Assembly (NCBI GenBank): GCA_963725255.1
Contig: CAVRXV010000017.1
Span: 1 to 64,000, forward strand
Origin: JAIEPX01 sp963725255
GTDB taxonomy: Bacteria; Pseudomonadota; Gammaproteobacteria; JAIEPX01
DNA length: 64,000 bases
Direction of reading: 5' to 3'
The notes below the pieces were generated by a model that did no database searches, was not told where the DNA came from, and was given only the letters and a program-made list of their open reading frames with translations. Numbering within the stretch: position 1 is the stretch's first letter; each line of letters starts with the position of its first letter. Both the position numbers and the translations under genes were made by a program. Positions 37,753 through 47,203 of the stretch are shown here, piece by piece.

Positions 37753-38127
37753 TTACTCCTCAGTTGATGCAGCATCAGCGACCTTTTTCTTGGCCGTTGC
37801 TTTCTTAGCGGATCCACCCACTCCAATTTGAGTGATCTTCACTGCAGTGTAATTCTGACGATGCCCCATCTTCTTCATATGGTGCTTTCGACGTCTAAAC
37901 TTAATGATTCTGATCTTATCACCACGACCGTGCTCAACAACCTCACCTGCCACCTTGGCACCATCGATGTAAGGAGCACCCACGTTGATATCAGCCCCGT
38001 CAGCAATCAACATGACATGATCAAACTCTACCTTGCCCCCTACTTCACTGGGCAAAGTCTCCAGCTTGAGCACTTGGCCCTCACTGACTCTATACTGTTT
38101 TCCACCGCTAGCAATAACCGCGTACAT
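37753..38127 (-). CDS. rplU: 50S ribosomal protein L21
   Basis: I set the start at the ATG at 38127 (MYAVIASGGKQYRVSEGQ), with GGAGAA 6 nt upstream; the frame is open to 38178 without ribosome site or homology. 124 aa: the normal ~103-residue L21 body (KIIKFRRRKHHMKKMGHRQN, HTAVKI-like end) plus an Ala/Lys-rich C-terminal tail of about 20 residues. First gene of rplU-rpmA. Confidence 0.97.
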   Translation of the reverse strand: MYAVIASGGKQYRVSEGQVLKLETLPSEVGGKVEFDHVMLIADGADINVGAPYIDGAKVAGEVVEHGRGDKIRIIKFRRRKHHMKKMGHRQNYTAVKITQIGVGGSAKKATAKKKVADAASTEE

Positions 38128-38335
38128 TGTATTTCTCCGAGAAATTCGACAAAGCTGGAGAGCATAAGGGATTCCCACCCTCCCGTCAAGCCATTCTTTC
38201 CAGTCCGATTTGGCTCATAAAAATTGAGACCGAAAGACTCATTTACAATCGCAGTATTTATAGCAGCCATAGCTGTGGTAGAATCAATATCCAGGGTATG
38301 TTCACATTCTTCAAATAAATCGGAAACCTAGCAAA

Positions 38336-39379
38336 ATGACCTTCGTTATTCTTGGCCTATTTCTTCTAACACTCAGTATGCTGTTAATCAGATATAAAAC
38401 ATACAGACGATATGCTGGCCCCAAGAGTAATCATTTTGATGGCAGACGATTTTATAATGAGACAAGGGTGCGTTCACAAACTCCGTGGGCCGTTATTAAA
38501 TGGTTGCTGACGCGTAAGCGTTCGGCTTGGCCAACTGAGCTCATTCACGCTTCAAATCCTATCTTACCGAGTCCTGCTGAGGGTCAGTGCATAGTAACTT
38601 TTATCAATCACAGTAGCTGTCTTATTCAAACAGGTAAAATTAATATTCTCACAGATCCGCACTACAGCGATCGCGCAAGTCCCTTCAATTGGATCGGTCC
38701 TTATCGCGTTCACGAACCTGGCATTGCGTATGATAAACTTCCACCAATAGACGTGGTGATCATCTCGCACGATCATTATGACCACATGGATCGGCGCACT
38801 CTCATAAAACTTTTTCATGACCACAGACCTCTCTTCTTAGTGGGCTTGGGTAATGACGTTCATTTAATATCATTTGGCATCACTGAAAATATTAAATCGC
38901 TGGATTGGTGGCAACCCCTTCAAATCGCCAATACCGTTATCACTTTTGTTCCTGCACAACATACGTCGAGAAGAGGACTGTTAGATCACGATACAACGCT
39001 ATGGGGGGGCTATGTTCTACAAATTGAAAATTCAAATCTTTTCTTCGCTGGTGACACTGGATATGCTCCACATTTTAAAACTATCCATGAACGATTTGGC
39101 GCAATGAATTTGTCACTACTACCTATCGGTGCCTATTGTCCCCGATGGTTTATGAATGCCATGCACATCAACCCTGAAGAAGCTGTGTTAGCCCATCTGG
39201 ATCTCAAATCAATCAAAAGTATCGGTATACACTTTAAAACATTCGAGCTGAGTGATGAATCCTGTGAGCAACCCGTCATTGATTTAGAAGCGGCAAAGAA
39301 GAAATATAACATCCCCGCCGACGCATTTATCGCTCCGGATTTTGGAGAGAGCTTCACAATTTCTCTGAAACAACACTAG
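38336..39379 (+). CDS. Membrane-anchored MBL-fold hydrolase (NAPE-PLD/RomA-like)
   Basis: 347 aa. One N-terminal hydrophobic helix (residues 3-20) likely anchors it in the inner membrane. The metallo-beta-lactamase fold is shown by INHSSCLIQTG, the zinc motif SHDHYDHMD (HxHxDH, ~143-151), the histidine in PAQHTSRRG (~205) and FAGDTGYAPHF (~235). This matches the NAPE-PLD-like group of phosphodiesterases, called RomA in enterobacteria. Substrate unknown; phospholipid-type phosphodiesters are plausible from the family. The 3' end overlaps the convergent zapE by 26 nt. Confidence 0.88.
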   Translation: MTFVILGLFLLTLSMLLIRYKTYRRYAGPKSNHFDGRRFYNETRVRSQTPWAVIKWLLTRKRSAWPTELIHASNPILPSPAEGQCIVTFINHSSCLIQTGKINILTDPHYSDRASPFNWIGPYRVHEPGIAYDKLPPIDVVIISHDHYDHMDRRTLIKLFHDHRPLFLVGLGNDVHLISFGITENIKSLDWWQPLQIANTVITFVPAQHTSRRGLLDHDTTLWGGYVLQIENSNLFFAGDTGYAPHFKTIHERFGAMNLSLLPIGAYCPRWFMNAMHINPEEAVLAHLDLKSIKSIGIHFKTFELSDESCEQPVIDLEAAKKKYNIPADAFIAPDFGESFTISLKQH

Positions 39380-40454
39380 AAACAGCCCAATCCAATCCCT
39401 GCATTTCCATCAATCGCGACATTGTACGCATAAAAGGAAACACTAATCGGCCATGGGGATAAAGTTGATCGATACCAACTTGAGCACTAACAATGACCCG
39501 AACTTTGTGATCATATAAAACATCAATTAAACTAATAAAATCTTGAACCACCGTTGTTTCATGAGGTTTCATAGCGACAACATCACTAATCATCACCGTT
39601 TTAAAATCTTTAGCAATGGCTAAATAATCTTTTTGTGAACGAGGCACAGTGCAAATCTTACTAAAATTAAACCAAATAATATCGTGAGCACGCCCGATAA
39701 ATTTAATATGACGATCATGAATTTCAATTTCACCGGCGCTAATTTCTTGACCCTTGCTGTACTGTAAAAAATACTCTCGCATTTTAGCATCTGTGTTTTC
39801 ATTTAGGGGTTGTAAATAATGCTGAGCATGACCACTATTTCGTTCACGATAATCAAATCCACCGTCTAATTTAATGATATGAGAATGTTCTTCAATAAGT
39901 TTAATAGCAGGCAAAAACCGTTGACGCTGTAAACCTTTTTCATATAAACGCGAGGGTTCAATGTTGCTCGTGAAAACCAAACACACTTCGTGAGCGATGA
40001 GTTTTTTAAATAATTCTCCGAGAATCATTGCATCAGCAATATCATTAACCATTAATTCATCAAGACATAAAATCCGAGTGCGCCGTGCAAAATCTTTGGC
40101 GACTTGCGTTAAAGGATCCGCAGTGCCCTGATATTCCGTGAGTTCAAAATGCACACTGTCCATGAAATTGTGAAAATGCATACGCAGCTTGTCGGTAAAA
40201 GGTAAGCAATTGAAAAAATTATCGATTAAAAAACTTTTTCCAGTCCCTACCCCACCCCAAACATACAGACCTTTGGGTGGACGTCCACAGCCGAAAAATT
40301 GACGAATTTTACGAGGTACTTTCACACCAAGCTGGTTTTGAGAACATAGTTCCGTATAAAGTGCATCGAGCAACGGCAGCAATTTCATTTGCTGCTCATC
40401 CGCCTCTATATAGCGCTGTTCGATCAATTGATGATAGTGTATTGAAGGTTTCAT
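39354..40454 (-). CDS. zapE: Cell-division ATPase ZapE (AFG1 family)
   Basis: 366 aa, normal for ZapE. Walker A GGVGTGKSFLID (~66-77), Walker B ILCLDEL (~127-133), sensor-1 region VCLVFTSNIEPSRLYEKGLQ. In E. coli ZapE interacts with FtsZ during constriction under stress; the mitochondrial homologue AFG1 helps protein turnover. Divergently transcribed from ispB. Confidence 0.94.
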   Translation of the reverse strand: MKPSIHYHQLIEQRYIEADEQQMKLLPLLDALYTELCSQNQLGVKVPRKIRQFFGCGRPPKGLYVWGGVGTGKSFLIDNFFNCLPFTDKLRMHFHNFMDSVHFELTEYQGTADPLTQVAKDFARRTRILCLDELMVNDIADAMILGELFKKLIAHEVCLVFTSNIEPSRLYEKGLQRQRFLPAIKLIEEHSHIIKLDGGFDYRERNSGHAQHYLQPLNENTDAKMREYFLQYSKGQEISAGEIEIHDRHIKFIGRAHDIIWFNFSKICTVPRSQKDYLAIAKDFKTVMISDVVAMKPHETTVVQDFISLIDVLYDHKVRVIVSAQVGIDQLYPHGRLVFPFMRTMSRLMEMQGLDWAVSSVVSEKL

Positions 40455-40565
40455 TATACTATTCTAGCAGATGAAGCCCATAAGTGGCAGGTTAGATGCC
40501 TTGACAGCCATCTCAACTCCCCCTAATCTAGCCCGGATACGGCATGAATAATCGAGTGACACACA

Positions 40566-41564
40566 ATGACAGTGAAAACACCAGCTAATCAGCTCATCGA
40601 CATTAAGTCGATCAAAGCACTCGTGGCTCAAGATTTTAATTCCGTTGATCAACTGATACACGATCAACTGGCCTCCAATGTCCCTCTCATCGGGCAAGTG
40701 TGCAAACACATTATCAATAGTGGTGGCAAACGATTACGACCTCTTCTTGTTCTCTTGGTTGCAAACGCATTGAATTATCATGGCAACGATCATATTAAAA
40801 TTGCTGCGATTATGGAATTTATTCATACAGCGACCCTACTACATGATGACGTCATTGATAATTCTAATATGCGTCGTGGTGATCGAACCGCAAATGATAT
40901 TTGGGGCAATTCCACAAGTATTTTAGTCGGAGATTTTCTAACCACTCGAACCTTTCAACTCATCTCTCAACTCAGAAATTTTGAAGCTATTGATATTCTC
41001 GCACGCACAACGAACAACATTACTGAAGGTGAAGTAAAACAATTAGTCAACCGCAATAATGCTGATATTACCGAAACACAATATTTCGATGTTATTCTCG
41101 ACAAAACCGCTCGTCTATTTCAAGGTGCGGCCGAAATGACTGCCGCCATTTGTCAGGCATCTGTAACGCATCGAGAGTCCCTAGGGCGTTTTGCGCTGGA
41201 TTTAGGCGTTGCTTTTCAACTCATTGATGATGCCCTGGATTATGTTGGCGATAGCACCGAGCTTGGTAAAAACACCGGTGATGATCTTGCAGAAGGAAAA
41301 ACAACGCTTCCGCTCATTTACGCTCTACAAAACTCAAGTCCTGCAGACGCAGCGTGTATTCGTCATGCTATAGAAAACAGCAACAGAGATAACCTCTCTG
41401 CGATTCTGGCTACTATCAAACGTACCAATGCCGTAGAATATACACTTGATCGCGCAAAACAACTCGCAGAACAAGCGATAGAAAATCTCGATGATTTATC
41501 ACCGTCGCCATATCGAGAAGGGTTAGAAAATTTAGCGAAATTTGCGATACAAAGACAATTTTAG
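40566..41564 (+). CDS. ispB: Octaprenyl (polyprenyl) diphosphate synthase
   Basis: Elongates farnesyl diphosphate with IPP to make the quinone side chain. 332 aa. The two aspartate-rich motifs are LLHDDVIDNSNMRRG (~92-106) and FQLIDDALDYVGD (~218-230), and GGKRLRPLL (~55) is the IPP-binding site. Product chain length cannot be judged by eye. It uses the IPP made through IspH (19948). The tRNA-Pro gene follows 31 bp later. Confidence 0.95.
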   Translation: MTVKTPANQLIDIKSIKALVAQDFNSVDQLIHDQLASNVPLIGQVCKHIINSGGKRLRPLLVLLVANALNYHGNDHIKIAAIMEFIHTATLLHDDVIDNSNMRRGDRTANDIWGNSTSILVGDFLTTRTFQLISQLRNFEAIDILARTTNNITEGEVKQLVNRNNADITETQYFDVILDKTARLFQGAAEMTAAICQASVTHRESLGRFALDLGVAFQLIDDALDYVGDSTELGKNTGDDLAEGKTTLPLIYALQNSSPADAACIRHAIENSNRDNLSAILATIKRTNAVEYTLDRAKQLAEQAIENLDDLSPSPYREGLENLAKFAIQRQF

Positions 41565-41595
41565 AAACAACTACAATAATAACATTTTTACTTGT

Positions 41596-41672
41596 CGGGG
41601 TGTAGCTCAGCCTGGTAGAGCACTGCGTTCGGGACGCAGGGGTCGCACGTTCAAATCGTGTCACCCCGACCA
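41596..41672 (+). tRNA. tRNA-Pro (anticodon CGG)
   Basis: Cloverleaf read by eye: acceptor CGGGGTG (41596-41602) pairs with CACCCCG (41662-41668). D-loop region TAGCTCAGCCTGGTAGAGCA; anticodon stem CTGCG/CGCAG with loop TTCGGGA (anticodon CGG); T-loop GTTCAAATC. Discriminator A and encoded CCA (41670-41672). 77 nt in total. Confidence 0.97.
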
Positions 41673-41696
41673 ATTTCTTAATAGATTGATTTAGTA

Positions 41697-42917
41697 CTAT
41701 TTTTTTGTTGGTCTAGGCGGTACCGGAGGCGAAATAGGTGCCGCCCTATTACTTATCGCATTTTCAAAAACAGCTTTTTGCTTCGTTACTATTTTTTCCA
41801 TTTGTTTTAATACTTTATTCTGAGCTACCTTTTTAAACAGTATCACTGTTTTTTCAGCTTTAATAAGGCGATTCTCTAACTCCTTTAATTCACCAAGAGC
41901 TGTTTTAATATCACCTGTAGGTTCTTTTTTTCCTGTTGCATTACTTTCAATACATCTACGAATTTCATTAATTTTTCTGCGTAAATGAAGCGCGTCCTTA
42001 TCTATTACTAAATGTTTTTTATTTGCAAAGGTAGTAAGTGAATTAAAAGCGAGGCGAGCGTCTGCAGATAATTTAGATGCTGGTATTTTATTCAAAGTTT
42101 TTTCAGAACCACCTTCTGTTTTATTTCCGACCTGCTGTTTTAATATACCCGGGCTACGAATGTCTTGGGCAATTAACTTCAGCCCTTCCTCTAGAGCTTC
42201 AAATTTATTGAGAGCGTCTCCACGCTTATGTTGCTTTTTTAACATATCAAAATTATCTTTCATTTTTATGTATGTAATCATTCTTGGATCATTTTTCGCA
42301 ACGTTCTGGTTATTATAATTTTGAAGAATACTTCTAAGGTAATATTCTATTGTTGTAATCTTAGCATCATATTTTTGTTGAGCCGTTTGTGGAACAACTT
42401 CAGCATTTTTTTTAAGAAAAGACTCAACTCTTGGTTGAAATATGGAAATTTGACGATCAAGTTCATCAATTACTTTAGCATCTAATTTTTTGCTTTTTAT
42501 TTCTTTAATCTTAGCCCCGAATCGTTCTAGCTCTTTAAGGAGATTTTTTGCGTTTTTATCATCAACTTGCTCAAGCTTTTTCGTGAGGTCAGCAATCGTA
42601 TTTTCTAGCTCACCTATTTTGCCTTCTAGATTGGAATCGAATCGCTTGAGATTCTCATTGTATTTCTTTAGTTTCCCTTGCACAGAATCTTTGAGTTCTC
42701 TATAAAGGTCCAATTTAATGTCACCTTCAAGCTCTTTAATCGCCTCTAGTGTCAATTTATCAATCTGGAGCTCTTCAAATAATTCTTTTGCAGTGTCATC
42801 ACTATTACCTTGAAGATAGCTCATCATTTCGTTAACACTCTTTTCAAGGTCTTCTATTCCTTTAGTAACGTCACTATCAACAGACCTTTGTTGATTTTCT
42901 TTATTACCTTTTCTCAT
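41697..42917 (-). CDS. Coiled-coil protein with C-terminal proline-rich PPVPPRP motif
   Basis: 406 aa, with GAGGTG about 5 nt before the ATG. Almost the whole protein is charged heptad-like helix rich in Glu, Lys and Leu (for example IGELENTIADLTKKLEQVDD), predicting long coiled coils. The last residues, ISPPVPPRPTKK, carry PxxPxR, the class II SH3-ligand pattern, which bacteria have little use for. No signal peptide or membrane helix. By analogy with effectors of intracellular bacteria, it may bind a host SH3 protein; this is inference. A monocistronic accessory gene between tRNA-Pro and tadA. Confidence 0.72.
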   Translation of the reverse strand: MRKGNKENQQRSVDSDVTKGIEDLEKSVNEMMSYLQGNSDDTAKELFEELQIDKLTLEAIKELEGDIKLDLYRELKDSVQGKLKKYNENLKRFDSNLEGKIGELENTIADLTKKLEQVDDKNAKNLLKELERFGAKIKEIKSKKLDAKVIDELDRQISIFQPRVESFLKKNAEVVPQTAQQKYDAKITTIEYYLRSILQNYNNQNVAKNDPRMITYIKMKDNFDMLKKQHKRGDALNKFEALEEGLKLIAQDIRSPGILKQQVGNKTEGGSEKTLNKIPASKLSADARLAFNSLTTFANKKHLVIDKDALHLRRKINEIRRCIESNATGKKEPTGDIKTALGELKELENRLIKAEKTVILFKKVAQNKVLKQMEKIVTKQKAVFENAISNRAAPISPPVPPRPTKK

Positions 42918-43042
42918 ATATCACCTCATAAATTAACTCCTATCTCTAATTATAGACTATTTAGAGAAATTGCTTGGCCATATGAGAATATTTTGAGAAC
43001 TTTTTAGGCGATTCTATTATTTAGTGACCAAATAAGATTTAC

Positions 43043-43561
43043 TTAACGCCTCTCATGGAAGAAAGCCTGCAGAAGCTTGGCACTGTCCTCAGCATAAGGG
43101 CCTTGGGACAATTGGATCTTATGGTTGAATATGGGTGAATCCAGAAGATTCATTACAGAACAGACAGCGCCTGTCTTGGGGTCAGGCGCAGCAAAAACTA
43201 ATCGTTGAATACGTGCATGAATCATTGCTCCAACACACATCGCACAAGGTTCTAACGTGACATATAAAGTCGTATTCACCAATCGATAATTACCGATTGA
43301 GTTGGCTGCAGAACGAAGAGCGATAATTTCTGCATGGGCGGTTGGATCAGACAGTGAAATTGGCTGATTAAATCCTTCACCGATAATTTGATTTTCTTTC
43401 ACTAAGACAGCGCCAACAGGAACTTCATTGCTTGCACTCGCTTGATGCGCTAATTCCATTGCACATGCCATAAATTTTTCATCTATTGACTGAGTAGTAC
43501 TGACACTAGCTATGTCATCATCATTTTCTGCATGATCACAGACATTCTCACAATGATACAT
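43043..43561 (-). CDS. tadA: tRNA-specific adenosine deaminase
   Basis: Converts A34 to inosine in tRNA-Arg(ACG). 172 aa with the zinc-deaminase motifs TAHAEI (His and catalytic Glu) and PCAMCVGAMIHAR (two Cys). The first ~28 residues (MYHCENVCDHAENDDD...) are an acidic extension not usual for TadA; a later start at Met31 is possible. Three bases after the guaA stop, so apparently the last gene of a guaB-guaA-tadA unit. Unlike the two gua genes its frame is intact. Confidence 0.94.
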   Translation of the reverse strand: MYHCENVCDHAENDDDIASVSTTQSIDEKFMACAMELAHQASASNEVPVGAVLVKENQIIGEGFNQPISLSDPTAHAEIIALRSAANSIGNYRLVNTTLYVTLEPCAMCVGAMIHARIQRLVFAAPDPKTGAVCSVMNLLDSPIFNHKIQLSQGPYAEDSAKLLQAFFHERR

Positions 43562-43564
43562 TAT

Positions 43565-45142
43565 TTATTCCCACTCGATGGTCGCAGGTGGCTTTCCTGA
43601 AATATCGTAGACCACTCGCGATATGCCCTTCGTCTCATTGATAATTCGTTGAGCTACTTTATCTAACAAATCATAAGGCAACTGAGCCCAATGAGCCGTC
43701 ATAAAATCCACCGTTTCTACTGCACGCAGTGCAATTACATAATCATAACGTCGCGCATCACCCATAACACCGACTGAACGTACAGGTAAAAAAACTGCAA
43801 ATGCCTGACTGACTTTATGATAATAATCGGCTCGATGAAGTTCTTCGATAAAAATAGCATCGGCTTTGCGCAGTAAGTCTGCAAATTCTTTTTTTACTTC
43901 GCCCAGAATACGAACCCCTAAACCTGGGCCTGGAAATGGATGTCTATAAACCATTTCATAAGGCAATCCTAACTCTAATCCTAATTTTCGAACTTCATCT
44001 TTAAATAATTCACGCAAAGGTTCAATTAGACTTAAGGACATATTATCAGGCAACCCACCCACATTGTGATGTGATTTAATGACATGTGATTTACCTGTTT
44101 TGCTACCTGCAGATTCAATCACATCAGGATAAATAGTCCCTTGCGCAAGCCATTTTGCATCGGCAATTTTTGAGGCTTCACTTTCAAATATTTTAATAAA
44201 TTCTTTTCCGATAATTTTCCGTTTAATTTCAGGATCATCATGCCCTATTAGTTGAGATAAAAATTGTTCTTCTGCATTCACTCGAATCACTTTAATACCA
44301 AAATGATTTTGCATGACTGACATTACTTGATCACCTTCGTGCAATCGAAGCAGTCCAGTATCAACAAAAACGCAGGTTAGTTGCTTACCAATCGCATGAT
44401 GCAATAATGCAGCAACCACTGAAGAATCAACCCCACCCGATAATCCTAAAATGACTTGATCTGAACCCACTTGTTTTTGAATGCGTTCAATACTATCAGC
44501 AATAATGTGAGAGGCTGTCCATAGTGCTTCACAACCGCAAATTTCTCGCACAAAACGCGTTAAAATTCGTTGGCCTTGTCGAGTATGAGTGACCTCTGGA
44601 TGAAATTGTATTCCATAAAAATGGCGCTCTGAATCTTCCATCGCTGTAATTGGACAATGAAGATGTTTCTGCAATGGTAATGAATCCTGGTGGTAGTTAC
44701 ATTCACGCGATCGCCATGACTCATCCACACATCTAATAAAGCATCATTTTCTTGGATTTGATCTTCGATTCCAGAAAGCAAAACGGATTCTTTACGAGTT
44801 CGAACTTGTGCATAGCCAAATTCTCGATGCGCAGGCGATTCAACTTCACCGCCCAATTGTGCTGCCATCGTCTGCATGCCATAGCAAATTCCCAAAACAG
44901 GAACGCCTAATTCAAAAACACATTCAGGAGCACGTGGTGTGGTTTCTTCAAGAACCGTTTCAGGACCACCCGATAAAATAATTCCATTCGGTCGAAACTG
45001 TTCTATTATTTTAGGATCAACATCAAAGGGCATGAATTTCACAATACACTCCAATTTCTCGCACTCGTCGCGCAATTAATTGTGTATATTGTGAACCAAA
45101 ATCAAGAATTAAAAGTCTTTCATTATGAATATCAAATTCCAC
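43565..45142 (-). pseudogene. guaA: GMP synthase with three +1 frameshifts
   Basis: GMP synthase aminates XMP to GMP using glutamine. From a GTG near 45142 (AGGAAATAA upstream) the frame gives LLILDFGSQYTQLIARRVRE. It breaks at an extra G at about 45028-45030 (coding GCCCTTTGA, expected GCCTTTGAT). It breaks again at an extra base near 44699 (expected GDRV-NELPPGF) and at a doubled base near 44656-44657 (expected ETSSCPITAM). Removing one base at each restores a full-length enzyme: glutamine amidotransferase (GICYGMQ, FHPEVTH), PP-loop LGLSGGVDSSVVA, and the C-terminal dimerisation domain ending GKPPATIEWE. The residues between breaks remain conserved. Real decay or local sequence error are both possible. 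Confidence 0.85.
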
Positions 45143-45158
45143 GATTCTTATTTCCTAT

Positions 45159-46632
45159 TTAGTTATCGATAGAATAATTGGGAGGTTCTTTTGTGATGAC
45201 GACATCATGCACATGACTTTCTCGCATACCAGCTGTTGTAATTCGAACAAATTGAGATTTAGTGCGCATTTCTTCAATATTATGACAACCCGTATATCCC
45301 ATGCTAGCACGAAGTCCACCCACTAATTGATGTGTGACTGCAACTAAAGTTCCTTTATACGCAACGCGCCCTTCAATTCCTTCAGGCACTAATTTTTCCA
45401 TTTCGATTTCACTGTCTTGGAAATAGCGATCACTAGAACCAAATCGACCTGTCATCGCACCGACTGAACCCATTCCACGATAGGATTTATACGATCGACC
45501 CTGAAACAGTACTACTTCGCCCGGCGCTTCTTCAGTCCCTGCAAACAAACTTCCAATCATCACACAGTGAGCACCGGCTGCAATCGCTTTGCTAATATCA
45601 CCCGAATAACGAATTCCACCATCGGCAATAACAGGTAAACCCGAGCGTTTTAACGCTTCGGCAACATTGGCGATCAGCAGTGATTTGTGGCACACCAACG
45701 CCCGCAATAATTCGTGTGGTACAAATTGATCCTGGACCAATGCCTACTTTAACAGCATCTGCTCCTGCTTTTTTCATTGCTATAGCCGCTTCTGCAGTTG
45801 CAATATTTCCACCAATCACTTGAATATCAGGATAATGTTTTTTAATCCACGTAACGCGATCTAATAACACCTTGTGAATGTCCATGTGCAGTATCAACAA
45901 CAATCACATCCACACCTGCTTCTATTAATGCAGCTACGCGTTCGTCAGTCTCTTTTCGAGTTCCAACAGCCGCGCCCACTCGTAAACGTCCTGCTTCATC
46001 TTTACAGGCATAGCGGTTTTTCTTTTGCTTTTATAATATCTTTAACAGTGATCATTCCGCCTAATTGAAAGTCACCTTTCACAATCAGATATTTTTTCAA
46101 TGCGATGTTTATGTAATAAATGAATAATTTCTTCGCGACTTGCGCCTTCTTGAACAGTGACGAGTTTTGATTTATGAGTCATCAATGATGAAACGGGCTG
46201 TGATAAATCGGTTGCAAAACGCACATCTCGATTGGTAATAATTCCGACTAATTTGTCGCCATCAACAACCGGCATTCCTGAAATATTATACGCACGCGTC
46301 AATTCTAATAATTCTTGGACTGTGGTATTCGGTGATACGGTGATAGGATCTTTGACAATGCCACTTTCAAATTTCTTCACTCGACGGACTTCTTGAGCTT
46401 GCTGCTCGATGGACATGCTCTTATGCAGAATACCAATCCCACCTTCTTGAGCGATGGCAATGGCCAGCTTTGCCTCAGTCACGGTATCCATAGCTGCTGA
46501 AACGATAGGGATATTCAGGGAAATTCCTGTGGTCAATCGAGTGCTCAGGTCTACGTCTTTAGGCAGCACCGTCGAATGCCCAGGCACCAGCAACACATCG
46601 TCAAAGGTTAAGGCCTGTTCTAAAATTCGCAT
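45159..46632 (-). pseudogene. guaB: IMP dehydrogenase with four +1 frameshifts
   Basis: IMP dehydrogenase oxidises IMP to XMP, the first committed step to GMP. The start MRILEQALTFDDVLLVPGHS is at 46632. Breaks lie in an A-run at 46092-46097 (RIEK-YLIVKG), near 46013 (KP-YACKDEAGRL), near 45865 (SQGV-LDRVTW) and near 45675 (QITA-IANVAEAL). Each is cured by removing a single base. Otherwise the CBS-domain region, the catalytic loop GPGSICTTR with its cysteine, and the flap YKGTLVAVTHQLVGGLR are all conserved to the C-terminal ITKEPPNY. Same pattern as guaA next door; no other housekeeping gene here is broken. Palindrome C stands 29 bp before the start codon. Confidence 0.85.
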
Positions 46633-46660
46633 CGGTACCCCCACAAATTCAATTGATTTG

Positions 46661-46730
46661 GAAAGGGGTCAGATCTTTGCTTGATGCATACGGAAGCTAA
46701 GTATGCATCAAGCAAAGATCTGACCCCTTC
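46661..46730. repeat. Long palindrome C of the GGTCAGATCT family
   Basis: The arms 46662-46691 and 46701-46730 pair over 29 consecutive bases with a 9-nt loop. The outer arm is AAGGGGTCAGATCTTTGC. It lies between the guaB start codon and any upstream promoter, so a guaB transcript starting upstream would have to pass through the hairpin. Confidence 0.92.
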
Positions 46731-46768
46731 CTATAACTTAATAGTATCGCATAAATCAGGTTAAAATG

Positions 46769-46793
46769 CCACTAAATATAACCCATTTAGTGG
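46769..46793 (-). terminator. Hairpin downstream of the RHH antitoxin gene
   Basis: CCACTAAAT (46769-46777) pairs with ATTTAGTGG (46785-46793) around a 7-nt loop. On the minus strand it is followed by CATTTTAACC, a weak T-run. It lies 8 bp past the stop of the 87-aa gene. Confidence 0.45.
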
Positions 46794-46800
46794 AATGGGG

Positions 46801-47064
46801 TCATGACCAAAGTTCGTTATCAATTTTTTCTAAAAACGCAGTGTATTTCTTGAATACAGTGGCGTCTTTCTTTGACCATGTTCCCGCTAAACTGTCTAGA
46901 TCATGATACGTTGCTCGCTTAACTTTGTAAGTATATCCTAATGATTGCTCAATCAGCCTTGTAATTAAAGTATTAATACTAATTTTTTGTTTAGTCGATT
47001 CTTTTTTTAACAGGGTAAATACAGGATCTGGTATTCCACGTAAATTGAAATTATGTGCTGTCAT
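46801..47064 (-). CDS. Ribbon-helix-helix antitoxin-like protein, apparently orphan
   Basis: 87 aa, with AGGAGA 8 nt before the ATG. The N-terminal ~45 residues fit the Arc/MetJ ribbon-helix-helix DNA-binding fold (NFNLRGIPDPVFTLLKKEST, then ISINTLITRLIEQSLG) seen in FitA/VapB-type antitoxins that partner PIN-domain toxins. The C-terminal half (RATYHDLDSLAGTWSKKDA) looks like a toxin-binding tail. No toxin gene is found on either side: the expected downstream position is occupied by a hairpin and then palindrome C. Either the toxin has been lost or the protein acts as a stand-alone regulator. A 12-bp direct repeat flanks the gene (46767 and 47199). Confidence 0.75.
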   Translation of the reverse strand: MTAHNFNLRGIPDPVFTLLKKESTKQKISINTLITRLIEQSLGYTYKVKRATYHDLDSLAGTWSKKDATVFKKYTAFLEKIDNELWS

Positions 47065-47203
47065 AGGTACGTTCTCCTAATATCTACTATGGTATGATGT
47101 TATAGTAGCATTTTAGGGGTATTGCAATGGTAGCTATTGGCTGCTCTACTTGTGTTATTAGTTGTTTGGAAAAGCCACCTTTTCAAAACCTAGTACTTTG
47201 CCA

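Noticed and set aside
41416..41673. 85-codon minus-strand ORF over tRNA-Pro
   Set aside because: It is the antisense of the tRNA gene and the ispB 3' end; the GVTRFERATPASRTQCSTR-type translation is a well-known artefact of tRNA antisense frames.
44560..44728. Two overlapping separate guaA genes
   Set aside because: Their protein pieces are consecutive parts of one GMP synthase and join when single bases are removed.
43565..46632. Programmed +1 frameshifting as explanation for all guaA/guaB breaks
   Set aside because: Only one of seven sites has a slippery codon followed directly by a stop; the others continue many codons out of frame or lie in ordinary sequence.
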